From contig NZ_CP106879.1 in NCBI RefSeq assembly GCF_025677645.1, positions 1,240,001 through 1,304,000 on the forward strand: DNA of 64,000 nucleotides. Direction: 5' to 3'. Positions 1 through 8,096 of this stretch are shown one piece after another. The notes below the pieces were generated by a model that was given only the letters and a program-made list of their open reading frames with translations, was not told where the DNA came from and searched no databases. The stretch is from Curtobacterium poinsettiae (GTDB taxonomy: Bacteria > Actinomycetota > Actinomycetes > Actinomycetales > Microbacteriaceae). The position numbers were made by a program, and so were the translations under genes. Numbering within the stretch: the stretch's first letter is position 1; every line of letters begins with the position of its first letter.

Positions 1-351
1 GTTCAGGGCCAAGTAAGCTCGGTGATCGCCGATCTAGACTTTGCGATCGATTCGAACGACCGAGAAGTTGCTCACCGCGCTCTCCTTCGGTTCAGCTATG
101 CAGCTTCGGAGATACGAGCTCTTTTGGCGGCGGTCGATGAGGAATTTGGCGACTACTTCGACCTGACCGAGCGTTTCGCTAGTTCAAGCGGGACGGCGCT
201 CGATGTTAAGGCGAACATCGTTGGGCGGCCAAGCCCAGATATTGCTCGCCTGGCTAAGGCCGTGACCAAAGAGATTAGATCGGTGTCGGTTTCTTTAGAC
301 AACGAGATTGCCAAGGGTCGATATGAATTAGGAGATAGTGCAAATGTTTGA
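1..351 (+). CDS. Hypothetical protein, probably cut by the window edge
   Basis: The frame is open from the first base, so the gene probably starts upstream of the window; the first possible in-window start is a GTG at 22, with no Shine-Dalgarno sequence. From there it encodes 109 residues, mostly charged helix, with no signal peptide or membrane segment. I recognise no family. Its stop overlaps the next gene by 8 bases, so the two are translated together. Base composition is clearly less GC-rich than the rest of the window and codons such as AGA, TTA and GTT occur, which suggests acquired DNA. Confidence 0.6.
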   Translation, partial: VQGQVSSVIADLDFAIDSNDREVAHRALLRFSYAASEIRALLAAVDEEFGDYFDLTERFASSSGTALDVKANIVGRPSPDIARLAKAVTKEIRSVSVSLDNEIAKGRYELGDSANV

Positions 352-742
352 TGAACGCGAGTGGTCGCAAATCGTCGACCGCCTTATCAGACTAACTCGC
401 CAGCAGTCGGTTGCGTGGAAGACGGTACAAACGGAGGACGGATCGCGTGAGTGGGTCGAAACGCGCGCTGGAGATCTGGAGTTTTTGGTCGGGTCTGTCG
501 ATGAGGACCGAAGGCCGCCATTTTACCTGGCGGTTTGGGATGTTGAAGCAACTCGTTACTTGGCTCGCGTAGAATCAGAGCCTTGGCCCGACGACGTGGG
601 GTCAGACGCCTCACTCAGTGCTGCTCAAAAGTTGATCGAGCTCCGTGCATTGGCCTATCGATCCGCGCAGGGCTCTCCGCAGTTACTCGCCCGAATCATG
701 GAGAACCTCAACGAGGTCGAGCGGGACCAGGATCTGTTCTGA
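344..742 (+). CDS. Hypothetical protein in low-GC segment
   Basis: Encodes 132 residues. The ATG at 344 is preferred over the GTG at 338 because an AGGAG at 330-334 lies nine bases before the ATG but only three before the GTG. The protein is soluble and rich in Trp, Glu and Arg; residues 25-75 look like alternating strands and the last 40 residues like two helices. No family recognised. It overlaps the preceding gene and shares its lower GC and atypical codons. Paired small genes of this kind often belong to mobile or defence islands, but nothing in the sequence proves that here. Confidence 0.6.
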   Translation: MFDEREWSQIVDRLIRLTRQQSVAWKTVQTEDGSREWVETRAGDLEFLVGSVDEDRRPPFYLAVWDVEATRYLARVESEPWPDDVGSDASLSAAQKLIELRALAYRSAQGSPQLLARIMENLNEVERDQDLF

Positions 743-825
743 CAGCTCGGGGGAAGTGGCTTGCGCCGCGTGTTTCCCGGCGAAGCGGCTAGCGCCTAGG
801 GGGAAGTGCACGAGCGGCCGCCCGG

Positions 826-850
826 CCCGGGTCGAGGGGGGACACCCGGG
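826..850 (-). terminator. Weak hairpin downstream of the 887-1132 gene
   Basis: Seven-base arms (CCCGGGT / ACCCGGG) around an 11-base loop, about 37 bases past the stop of the minus-strand gene ending at 887. No T-run follows. The rest of 743-886 shows only a repeated GGGGAAGTG (749-757 and 800-808). Confidence 0.3.
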
Positions 851-886
851 AGGACGACCGCTCGCGGTCTGGGGGAGGCCGGAGCC

Positions 887-1132
887 TCAGGCGGTGCGGA
901 ACGAACCCGTCGCGGTGCGGAACGAGCCGGTGACCGTGCGGGTCGACGCGGTGACCGTACCGGGACGCGACCGCTGCGTGTCCACGAAGCGGCCGAGGCG
1001 CCCGGCGACCGGCACGCCCGTGTAGGTGCCCGACGGCTCGGTGGTGCTGCGGCCGGTGTACGACCCGCGCACGTCACGCCCGTCGATGCCGGACACGAAG
1101 CTGCCGCCGAACGGGAAGGTGCTGTTCGTCAT
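887..1132 (-). CDS. Small Gly/Thr/Arg-rich repeat protein
   Basis: An 81-residue protein. The ATG at 1132 follows a GAGGAG five to six bases upstream. It is a run of short similar units, GSYTG, SGTYTGVP, PGTVTAS, then TGSFRTA twice at the C-terminus. No signal peptide, membrane segment or known domain. The composition (Gly, Ser, Thr, Arg, almost no Leu) suggests an extended or disordered protein. It is followed on the minus strand by a weak hairpin and borders the low-GC segment. I do not recognise the family. Confidence 0.6.
   Translation of the reverse strand: MTNSTFPFGGSFVSGIDGRDVRGSYTGRSTTEPSGTYTGVPVAGRLGRFVDTQRSRPGTVTASTRTVTGSFRTATGSFRTA
891..953. repeat. Three tandem 21-bp units inside the small repeat protein
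   Basis: Units 891-911 and 912-932 begin with the same 14 bases (GCGGTGCGGAACGA) and 933-953 is a degenerate third copy. They encode the C-terminal TGSFRTA repeats, so this looks like recent in-frame duplication. Confidence 0.7.
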
Positions 1133-1254
1133 GGGGTCTCCTCGGTGGTGACGCCGTCGGGACCGTCGGACCGACGACCCTGGCGACGTCGGCTGTGACC
1201 CGAGCCTACGACACAGTCTTGCATCATGCAAAAGAACTGCACGAACGTGCACGG

Positions 1255-1917
1255 TCAGGCCAGCAGCTCGCAGAAGTTCCGTCCCTCGGTCGTCCAGCTC
1301 TGCCGTGCGACCAGCCCGGCGTCGGCCGCGTGCCGGTGCAGCGCGTCGAGCCCGACCTCGGCCCACGGGAACTCGGCGCTCTCGTTGCCGTCCGCGTCGA
1401 CCACGCGGGCCGTGTAGACCCGGTCGGCGTCGACGTCGGGGTTCGTCTCGACGACGACGCGACCACCGACCCGCACGATCTCACGGCAGCGGACGAGCAG
1501 TGCGGTGGGGTCGCCGCCGATGCCGATGTTCCCGTCGATCACCAGCGCGGTGTCCCAGTGGCCCTCGTCCGGGACCGCGTCGAACACCGATCCCTGCATG
1601 GCGGTGCCGCCGGAGCGCTGCGCGATCGCGACGGCCTCGGCCGAGACGTCGACGCCGAGCGCCGGGATGCCACGAGCCTGCGCGGCGACGAGCATCCGCC
1701 CGGGGCCGCAGCCGATGTCGATGACCCCGCCGTCGACGTCGTCCAGGAGCGAGCGGTCGACCCGGTCGGCCGCGGCGCTCCAGCGACCGACGTCCATCGT
1801 CGTGACCTCGCCGGGACGCGACGGGTCGGTGAGGCGCAGGCGGCCGTCGGTACGGAGGGCCCTGGCGTAGGGCTCGCCGCCACCGGCGCCGAACGAGACG
1901 GGTGCGTGCATGGTCAT
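1255..1917 (-). CDS. Class I SAM-dependent methyltransferase
   Basis: Encodes 220 residues with a Rossmann methyltransferase fold: motif I VIDIGCGPG at about 65-73, an acidic ribose-binding segment LGVDVS near 87-92, and a motif II/III region DTALVIDGNIG. The substrate is not evident. The ATG at 1917 overlaps the TGA of the upstream TIGR04282 gene (ATGA), so it is the last gene of an operon with a GT2 glycosyltransferase and that transferase. Such trios occur in actinobacteria and probably act on a glycan or polyprenyl sugar; this is inference from context. A second in-frame ATG lies at 1911. Confidence 0.85.
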   Translation of the reverse strand: MTMHAPVSFGAGGGEPYARALRTDGRLRLTDPSRPGEVTTMDVGRWSAAADRVDRSLLDDVDGGVIDIGCGPGRMLVAAQARGIPALGVDVSAEAVAIAQRSGGTAMQGSVFDAVPDEGHWDTALVIDGNIGIGGDPTALLVRCREIVRVGGRVVVETNPDVDADRVYTARVVDADGNESAEFPWAEVGLDALHRHAADAGLVARQSWTTEGRNFCELLA

Positions 1918-2564
1918 CGGGTGCTCCCCACGGTCTCGGCACGGAGTGCCCGGCTGAACTCGGAGTCGGGCACCAGTTCGGCGACCCGTTCGGCGTCGGC
2001 GACGGTGTCCACGTCGAGCAGCTCGCCCAGGATCCCCACGTCGAGACCGGCGTCGGTCAGGCGGGCGAGCTGGACGGCGCCGGTGTCCTCGCGGGACATC
2101 GGGACGCCGCGGAGCAGGTCGCCGGAGGGCTCCCGCAGGTACAGCGACCAGAAGCCGCCGTCCTCGGCCGGTCCGAACCAGCCGTCGCGCTCGGGGGCGT
2201 CGAACACCGGGGCGAGCTCGGCGGCGGACGCCTGCGGAGTGTCCATGCCGACCAGGAGCAGCGGGCCGTCGACCGCGTCGAACAGGAACCCGAGGCGCTC
2301 GTCCAGGCCGCCGCCAGGCTGGTGCAGGACCTCGAAGCCCTCGGCGCCGGCTGGCACGACGGTGCCGTCGAAGAACAGGACCCGACGCGCCGCGGGCAGG
2401 GCCTGCACGGTGGCGAGGGTGTCGGCGAGGCTGCCGGCGGCGACGCGGGCCGCGCCCTCGGGGGAGAGCGCCGGTGTCAGGCGGGTCTTCACCTTGCCGG
2501 GCAGGCACTCCTTCGCGACGACGGCCACGGTGACGGGCGTGCTGGTGGGGGTCTCGGTGGTCAC
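1914..2564 (-). CDS. TIGR04282-type glycosyltransferase (DUF2064)
   Basis: A 216-residue protein of the DUF2064/TIGR04282 family, a nucleotide-sugar transferase fold related to CofC/MobA. The signature AKECLPGKVKTRLTP sits at about 17-31, with the acidic stretch GMDTPQ near 106 and GPAEDGGFW near 131. The GTG start at 2564 overlaps the TGA of the glycosyltransferase gene (GTGA) and follows GAGGAGG. Relatives have been linked to arsenosugar synthesis, but no arsenic gene lies nearby, so the substrate is unknown. It is co-translated with the genes on both sides. Confidence 0.85.
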   Translation of the reverse strand: MTTETPTSTPVTVAVVAKECLPGKVKTRLTPALSPEGAARVAAGSLADTLATVQALPAARRVLFFDGTVVPAGAEGFEVLHQPGGGLDERLGFLFDAVDGPLLLVGMDTPQASAAELAPVFDAPERDGWFGPAEDGGFWSLYLREPSGDLLRGVPMSREDTGAVQLARLTDAGLDVGILGELLDVDTVADAERVAELVPDSEFSRALRAETVGSTR

Positions 2565-3385
2565 GAGCGCGCCTCCTCGGCGACGGTGCCGGATGCGGCG
2601 ACGGGGGCGGATGCGGCGCCGGCGAACGGGGCGGAAGCGGACGCAGCGGGACCGGCCACGGGGGTGGAGCCGGCCACGGTGCGGACGGGGGCCGGCGCGA
2701 CGACGCGGGTCCGCGCCTCCCGGCGGTACGCACGGAGCAGACGGGACATGTCCCGCACCGCGTTGATCGTGCCGCGGAGCGTGCCCGTGACCTTGCTGTC
2801 GCCGATGCGCTGTGCGTACCCGATGTCGGACTCGTCGACGCGCCATCCGGCGGCGTGGGCGGCCAGGACCATCTCGAGCGGGTAGCCGCTGCGGCGGTCG
2901 CGCAGGTCGAGGGAGACGAGGTCCTCGCGGCGCATCACGCGCATCGGGCCGAGGTCGCGCAGGCGGTAGCCGGTCGCGCGGTGCATGAGGACGGCGAGGA
3001 CGCGGTTCGCGAAGCGCGCGTGCGGGGCCCACGCACCGCGGCCGGTCGGGACGCGACGGCCGAGTGCCAGGTCCACGCGGCCACTGGCCACGCGGTCGAC
3101 CAGGGGCGGGAGCTCGGCGGGGTCCATCGAGGCGTCGGCGTCGCAGAACGCGACGAAGTCGGCGGTCGCCGCGGCGACCCCGGCGGCACAGGCCGACCCG
3201 AACCCCTTGACGGGTTCCGTCACCACCAGGGCACCGTGGGCGCGGGCGACGTCGGCCGATCCGTCGGTCGACCCGTTGTCGACGACGATCGCCCGGTAGC
3301 CCGTGGGGAGGCGCGCGATGACCTTCGGCAGGGCATCCGCCTCGTCGAGGCACGGCAGGATCACGTCGACAGTCATGTCCGTCAT
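2561..3385 (-). CDS. Family 2 glycosyltransferase (polyprenyl-phosphate sugar synthase type)
   Basis: About 274 residues with a GT-A fold: DVILPCLDEADALP at the N-terminus, VVDNGSTDGS near 32, and the metal-binding motif DAD in FCDADASMDP near 78. No membrane segments, so it resembles soluble DPM1-like enzymes that load a sugar onto a lipid carrier or protein. The start is uncertain: ATG at 3385, 3376 or 3424 are all possible and none has a good ribosome site; 3385 gives the cleanest family N-terminus. First gene of the operon running to 1255. Confidence 0.85.
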   Translation of the reverse strand: MTDMTVDVILPCLDEADALPKVIARLPTGYRAIVVDNGSTDGSADVARAHGALVVTEPVKGFGSACAAGVAAATADFVAFCDADASMDPAELPPLVDRVASGRVDLALGRRVPTGRGAWAPHARFANRVLAVLMHRATGYRLRDLGPMRVMRREDLVSLDLRDRRSGYPLEMVLAAHAAGWRVDESDIGYAQRIGDSKVTGTLRGTINAVRDMSRLLRAYRREARTRVVAPAPVRTVAGSTPVAGPAASASAPFAGAASAPVAASGTVAEEARS

Positions 3386-3772
3386 TCGGTGCGGTCGGTC
3401 GGATCGACGGGTCTGTCCTGGCATGCACTCGACACAACACGACGACGCGCTGCGGGGTACAGGAAACTGCCGGGTCCTGGTCGTTCAGCGCGCTCGACGC
3501 GCGTCCGGTCCCCAGAACGGGGGACAGGGGCACGCGCGGGTCTCGCGTCCTGGGGGTCCCAGGAGGCCGTCGTGTCGTCGAGACGCCGCCGAGTACGGCG
3601 GCGTCTCGCGCACCAGGGGGCGTGGTTCCGACACGACGGCGTCCCGCGGGGACGTGGGGGGCGGGGACTCCGGACGGGAGGCGCGGGGCGGGGCCGTCAC
3701 GGGCCTCCCGTCCGGTGGCTGGCCGCGTTCTCAGGCACGGCCTGCGGTGCGCCGCTCGCGCACGCGTTCCGG
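3386..3772. other. 387-bp intergenic region dense in inverted repeats
   Basis: No convincing gene. It contains CCTGGG-GGT-CCCAGG (3549-3563), an 11-bp stem at 3580-3590/3597-3607 nested inside a perfect 12-bp stem at 3566-3577/3629-3640, and a copy of the dispersed palindrome at 3670-3715. It separates the phosphorylase-epimerase operon from the glycosyltransferase operon, so it should hold a terminator and a promoter, though no clear -35/-10 pair is visible. Confidence 0.6.
3670..3715. repeat. Dispersed palindrome, copy 1 (terminator-like)
   Basis: A perfect 13-bp stem CCGGACGGGAGGC / GCCTCCCGTCCGG around a GC-rich 20-base loop, 57 bases past the stop of the epimerase gene. It belongs to the family seen at 30996, 33577, 38754, 43469, 46683, 50301, 52240 and 60885. 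Confidence 0.75.
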
Positions 3773-4843
3773 CTAGCGGACGGCGCTGCGGAGCGGAGCC
3801 GTCGCGAAGTCGCGCATGCCGGCCTCGAAGTCGACCTCGGCGTGCCAGCCGAGCTCGGCGGCGATGCGTGCCGAACTCGCCGTGACGTGGCGGACGTCGC
3901 CCAGACGGTACTCGCCCGTGACGACCGGCTGCGGGCCGTCGGGGCCGGCGATGGCGGCGGCCATGTCGCCGATGGTGTGCACGGTGCCGGAGCCGACGTT
4001 GTACGCGCGGAACGTGTCCGACGGCAGGTCGGCGGTCGCCGCGATGGAGGCAGCGTTCGCGCCGGCGACGTCGTCGACGTGCACGAAGTCGCGTCGCTGG
4101 GCGCCGTCCTCGAAGACGCGGGGTGCCTCGCCGCGGGCCAGCGCCGAGCGGAACAGGGACGCGACACCGGCGTAGGGGGTGTTCGCCGGCATGCCCGGTC
4201 CGTACACGTTGTGGTAGCGGAGGGCGATCGCGCGACCGCCCGTGGCGCGTGCCCAGCTCGAGGCGAGGTGCTCCTGCGCGACCTTCGTCTGCGCGTACAC
4301 GTTGCGGGGGTCGAGTGCGGCCGACTCGTCGATCAAGCCGGGCAGCAGGGGCTGACCGTCGGAGCCGATCGGGTCGAAGCGGCCGGCGTCGAGGTCCTCG
4401 CGGCGGCGAGCCGGCGGACGGGTGGGTTCGCCGGAGGCGGTGGTGTACGCACCCTCGCCGTAGACGACCATCGAGCTGGCGACGACGAGCCGGCCGATGT
4501 CGTGCCGGTCCATGCCGGCGAGGACGTGGGCGGTGCCGGCGTCGTTCGACGAGACGTAGTCGGGGGCGTCCTGGAAGTCCACGCCGAGGCCGACCTTGGC
4601 GGCCTGGTGGCACACGACGTCGATGCCGTCGAGGGCGGCGTCGAGGGCGACCCGGTCGCGGACGTTGCCGTGCACGAACGCGATGCCCTGCTGCTGGTGG
4701 GCGTGGACGACCTCGGCGGGGTCGCCGTGCACGTCGTCGCGCAGCGAGTCGAGGACGCGGACCTCGTGGCCGTCGGCCAGGGCATGGCGGACGATCGCGG
4801 AGCCGATGAAGCCCGCGCCGCCGGTGACGAGGAGGCGGCTCAT
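3773..4843 (-). CDS. NAD-dependent sugar epimerase/dehydratase (extended SDR)
   Basis: A 356-residue extended short-chain dehydrogenase. The NAD-binding motif GGAGFIGS is at about 8-15, and YAQTKVAQE near 182 carries the YxxxK pair. It resembles UDP- or dTDP-sugar 4-epimerases/dehydratases; the sugar cannot be read from sequence. The ATG at 4843 overlaps the stop of the methylthioadenosine phosphorylase gene (ATGA), so the two form an operon that ends at the palindrome at 3670. The nearby glycosyltransferase suggests a role in glycan precursor supply. Confidence 0.85.
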   Translation of the reverse strand: MSRLLVTGGAGFIGSAIVRHALADGHEVRVLDSLRDDVHGDPAEVVHAHQQQGIAFVHGNVRDRVALDAALDGIDVVCHQAAKVGLGVDFQDAPDYVSSNDAGTAHVLAGMDRHDIGRLVVASSMVVYGEGAYTTASGEPTRPPARRREDLDAGRFDPIGSDGQPLLPGLIDESAALDPRNVYAQTKVAQEHLASSWARATGGRAIALRYHNVYGPGMPANTPYAGVASLFRSALARGEAPRVFEDGAQRRDFVHVDDVAGANAASIAATADLPSDTFRAYNVGSGTVHTIGDMAAAIAGPDGPQPVVTGEYRLGDVRHVTASSARIAAELGWHAEVDFEAGMRDFATAPLRSAVR

Positions 4844-5763
4844 GCGGTGACACCCGCGTTGGCGGTGGCGTCGTCGGTGGCATCGGCGGTGGGCCGGGCC
4901 TGCATGATGCGGGCGCTCGCGCTGGTCGGGACGAGTTCGCGCGGGGTGAAGTCAGCGGGGACGGCGGCGACGATCCGGCCGATGGCGCGGACGATGACCT
5001 CGTTTGCGCGGGCGAGGCGTTCCATGACGAGGGCGTGGGTGACGACGGCTCCGGCGTCGTCGACGTCGGGACTGCTGGCTGCTGCAGCGGCTGCGGCCTC
5101 GTCCTCGGTCGGGGCCAGGCCGGCGTCGGCGTCGGTGACGAACGACAGGTTGACCGTGGCGATGCCGAGTTCGGCGGCGAGCGGGACCTCGGGCGTCATC
5201 GTCATGTTGATGGTGTGGCCTCCGGCCTGGCGGAGCCAGACGGACTCGGCGCGCGTCGAGAAGCGGGGGCCCTGGATGACGACGCACGTGCCGGTCGGAC
5301 GGAACGGCACGTCGAGCCCGGCGACGGCGTCGATCGCCGCGCGGCGGAGCGTCGGGTCGAACGGGTCGGCGAAGGACAGGTGCTGCACGTCGTCCTCGAA
5401 GAACGTGTCGGCGCGGCCCCAGGTGCGATCGATGAGCTGGTCGGTCACGACGAAGGTGCCCGGGGCGTAGTCGGGATGCAGGCCGCCGACGGCGCTCGAG
5501 GACACGACCGCGCGGACGCCGAGCGAACGGAGCGCCCAGACGTTCGCACGGTGGTTGATGCGGTGTGGGGCGACGGAGTGCTCACGGCCGTGGCGGGTCA
5601 GGAACGCGACCCGTCGTCCGGCCATCGTGCCGATGCTGATCGGGCTCGACGTCGGGCCGAACGGGGTCGGGACGTCGAGCTCGTCGGCGGTGCCCTCCTC
5701 GAACAGCTGGTAGAGGCCGGAGCCTCCGATGACACCGATCGTCACGGCTTCGTCGTTCTCCAC
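4840..5763 (-). CDS. mtnP: S-methyl-5'-thioadenosine phosphorylase
   Basis: A 307-residue member of the purine nucleoside phosphorylase family. GVIGGSGLY lies at the N-terminus, the phosphate-binding TRHGREHSVAPHRINHRAN near 55, VIQGPRFSTRAES near 155, NMTMTPE near 178, and TDADAG near 200, where the acidic residues fit adenine rather than guanine specificity. It would cleave methylthioadenosine to adenine and methylthioribose-1-phosphate in methionine salvage. The GTG at 5763 follows GGAGG; upstream in-frame codons lie in the divergent promoter region. It shares a 106-bp intergenic region with moeA. A Thr/Ala-rich tail makes it slightly long. Confidence 0.9.
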   Translation of the reverse strand: MENDEAVTIGVIGGSGLYQLFEEGTADELDVPTPFGPTSSPISIGTMAGRRVAFLTRHGREHSVAPHRINHRANVWALRSLGVRAVVSSSAVGGLHPDYAPGTFVVTDQLIDRTWGRADTFFEDDVQHLSFADPFDPTLRRAAIDAVAGLDVPFRPTGTCVVIQGPRFSTRAESVWLRQAGGHTINMTMTPEVPLAAELGIATVNLSFVTDADAGLAPTEDEAAAAAAASSPDVDDAGAVVTHALVMERLARANEVIVRAIGRIVAAVPADFTPRELVPTSASARIMQARPTADATDDATANAGVTA

Positions 5764-5869
5764 AGGTCCTCCGGTTGGTCGTCGGCGCGGGCTGCGCGCT
5801 GGATACGCTACTGACGGCGCCACCGGGCGAACCGGGAGCGGCGCCGCCAACCCCTGTTCGGAGGCACCT

Positions 5870-7102
5870 GTGCGAACGATCGGTCAGCACCGCGACGACC
5901 TGGCGGCGTTGCTCGCGCCGGTGGTGGCGGGCCTCGGAGCGGAAGAACTGTCGCTCGACGAGCTCGTGGGTGCGGGTGCGCGTGTCGGATCCGCGCACCG
6001 CGTGCTCGCTGCTCCCGTCGCGTCGCCCGTTCCGCTGCCGCCCTTCGACAACAGCCAGATGGACGGGTTCGCCGTGCGGGTCGCCGAGGCCGGGCAGCAG
6101 GTCCGGGTCGTCGGACCGGTGCCGGCCGGCGTGGTGCCCGAACCGCTCGAACCCGGCACCGCCGCGCCGATCATGACCGGTGCGCGGATCCCCACCGGTG
6201 CAGACGCGGTGTTCCCCGTCGAGGCGACCGAGCCCGGTGCGTTCCCGGCGGCGCTGGAGCTGCCATGGGTGACGGTGCCCGCCGACCTGACCGCGGGCAC
6301 CTTCGTGCGGGTCACCGGCAGCGACCTGCCCACCGGCGCCGAGCTCGCTCCGGCCGGTTCCGCCGTCACGCCGGCGCTGCTCGGGGCCCTGGCTGCTGCG
6401 GGGGTGACGACCGTTTCGGTGCGCCGACCCCTGCGGGTCCTCGTCGTGTCGACCGGCTCGGAGCTGCAGGGCGCCGACACGGACGCGGCGACCATCGGCG
6501 ACGCGAACGGCATCGCGCTGCGCGCGGCCCTGGCGCAGGTCGGTGCGGACCCGCGTACGGTCCGGGTGCCCGACGACGTTGCCGCCTTCGACGGCGCGCT
6601 CGATGCGGCCGTGGGGGACTGGGCCGACCTCGTGGTGACCACCGGGGGCATCAGTGCGGGGGCATACGAGGTCGTGCGACAGGCACTCGGACCCCGTGGG
6701 CTCGCGGTGACGCCGGTCGCGATGCAGCCCGGTGGGCCGCAGGCATTCGGCAGCGTCGTGTTCGGAGACGGTCGCGCCGTACCGGTCGTGTCCTTCCCCG
6801 GCAACCCGGTGTCGGCGCTCGTCTCGTTCGAGGTGTTCCTGCGCCCCCTGCTCGCCGCCGCCGTCGGGCTCACGCCGGACCGCCCCACGCAGGTCCTGCC
6901 GGCGGCGTCCGCTGCCGGCTCACCCGCCGGCAAGCACCAGATCCGCCGCGGCCGGGTGCAGGACGGCGCCGTGCACTTCGTCGGTGGGCCGAGCTCGCAC
7001 CTGCTCGTGCACTACGCCGCCGCCACCCACCTGGTGCACGTCCCCGTCGGCGTCGACACCGTCGAACCCGGCGACCCCCTGACCGTCTGGAGCCTCCGAT
7101 GA
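5870..7102 (+). CDS. moeA: Molybdopterin molybdenumtransferase MoeA
   Basis: A 410-residue MoeA. The family start PPFDNSQMDGFAV lies near 57, GAxIPTGADAVFPVE near 102, and the catalytic MoCF_biosynth domain with VVTTGGISAGAYEVV near 247, followed by SFPGNPVSALVSFEVF. It inserts molybdate into adenylated molybdopterin. The GTG at 5870 is chosen for GGAGG five bases upstream. It starts a run of four Moco genes joined by 4-base overlaps. moaA, moaD and mobA are absent from the window and must be elsewhere. Confidence 0.95.
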   Translation: MRTIGQHRDDLAALLAPVVAGLGAEELSLDELVGAGARVGSAHRVLAAPVASPVPLPPFDNSQMDGFAVRVAEAGQQVRVVGPVPAGVVPEPLEPGTAAPIMTGARIPTGADAVFPVEATEPGAFPAALELPWVTVPADLTAGTFVRVTGSDLPTGAELAPAGSAVTPALLGALAAAGVTTVSVRRPLRVLVVSTGSELQGADTDAATIGDANGIALRAALAQVGADPRTVRVPDDVAAFDGALDAAVGDWADLVVTTGGISAGAYEVVRQALGPRGLAVTPVAMQPGGPQAFGSVVFGDGRAVPVVSFPGNPVSALVSFEVFLRPLLAAAVGLTPDRPTQVLPAASAAGSPAGKHQIRRGRVQDGAVHFVGGPSSHLLVHYAAATHLVHVPVGVDTVEPGDPLTVWSLR

Positions 7103-7587
7103 CCGACCCGTCCGCCTCCGACCAGCTGTCGCACGTCCGCGCGGACGGCAGCGCGCACATGGTCGACGTCTCCGCGAAGGACGTCACCGACCGCTCGGCG
7201 ACCGCCACCGCCACCGTCGTCAGCCGCCCCGACGTCGTCGCACGCATCCTCGACGGCTCGCTGCCCAAGGGCGAGGTCGTCGGCACCGCCCGCATCGCCG
7301 CGATCATGGCGGTGAAGAAGACCTCCGACCTGATCCCGCTGTGTCACCCGCTGCCGATCGCCGGCGTGCAGGTCGACATCACCGGCGCCGACGACCGCGT
7401 GCTGATCGAGGTGTCGGTCCGCACGACCTCGCGCACGGGCGTCGAGATGGAAGCCCTGACCGGGGCGAGCGTCGCCGCCCTGACGGTGTACGACATGGTG
7501 AAGGCCGTCGACCGAGCGGCCGTGATCACGGACGTCCGCGTGCTCGAGAAGCACGGCGGACGCTCCGGGGACTGGAGCAACCGATGA
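7099..7587 (+). CDS. moaC: Cyclic pyranopterin monophosphate synthase MoaC
   Basis: A 162-residue MoaC, the normal length. It forms cyclic pyranopterin monophosphate from the MoaA product. The active-site stretches are clear: HMVDVSAK near 16, the strongly conserved KKTSDLIPLCHPLPI near 74, and TGVEMEALTGASVAALTVYDM near 115 with the catalytic lysine of VKAVD just after it. The ATG overlaps the moeA stop (ATGA), and its own stop overlaps the mog start in the same way. Confidence 0.97.
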   Translation: MTDPSASDQLSHVRADGSAHMVDVSAKDVTDRSATATATVVSRPDVVARILDGSLPKGEVVGTARIAAIMAVKKTSDLIPLCHPLPIAGVQVDITGADDRVLIEVSVRTTSRTGVEMEALTGASVAALTVYDMVKAVDRAAVITDVRVLEKHGGRSGDWSNR

Positions 7588-8096
7588 CCGCCGAGCCGAC
7601 CAGGGGCCGGGCGGCCGTCGTCGTGGTGTCCACGCAGGCCGCCGCCGACGCCGCGCTCGACCGCACCGGACCCGTCATCGCCGACTGGCTGCGCGAGCTG
7701 GACTTCACCGTCGCCGAGCCCGTGATCGTCCCCGACGGCGGGGCGATCACCGAGACCGTCACCGCCGCACTGCTGGCCGGGGCCCGGATCGTCATCACGA
7801 CCGGGGGCACCGGCGTCACCCCGACCGACCGGACGCCCGAGGCCGTCGCGCCCCTCATCGACCTGGAGTTACCCGGTCTCCTCGAAGAGATCCGTCGTCG
7901 CGGGCTCGTGGGCGCCGGTCCGACCGCACTGTTGAGCCGCGGCATCGCCGGCATCAGCAGCGGCGGATCCCTGATCGTCACCCTGCCCGGGTCGCGCGGC
8001 GGGGTGGCGGACGGGCTGGCCGTGCTCGACGGGCTGGTCGAACACGTGCTCGCGCAGGTGCACGGCGAGGGCCACGCCCGGCGGAGCGCGTCGTGA
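7584..8096 (+). CDS. mog: Molybdopterin adenylyltransferase (MogA/MoaB family)
   Basis: A 170-residue MoCF_biosynth domain protein. It has the family motif VITTGGTGVTPTDRTPEA near 72-89 (substrate-binding TTGGTG with the following acidic and threonine residues) and a C-terminal SGGSLIVTLPGSRGGV. It activates molybdopterin by adenylation before MoeA inserts molybdenum. The start overlaps the moaC stop. Sequence alone does not firmly separate MogA from MoaB orthologues. Confidence 0.9.
   Translation: MTAEPTRGRAAVVVVSTQAAADAALDRTGPVIADWLRELDFTVAEPVIVPDGGAITETVTAALLAGARIVITTGGTGVTPTDRTPEAVAPLIDLELPGLLEEIRRRGLVGAGPTALLSRGIAGISSGGSLIVTLPGSRGGVADGLAVLDGLVEHVLAQVHGEGHARRSAS

Noticed and set aside
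2855..5470. A long plus-strand open frame opposite the glycosyltransferase, epimerase and phosphorylase genes
   Set aside because: Its translation is low-complexity and lacks motifs; high GC creates such antisense frames.
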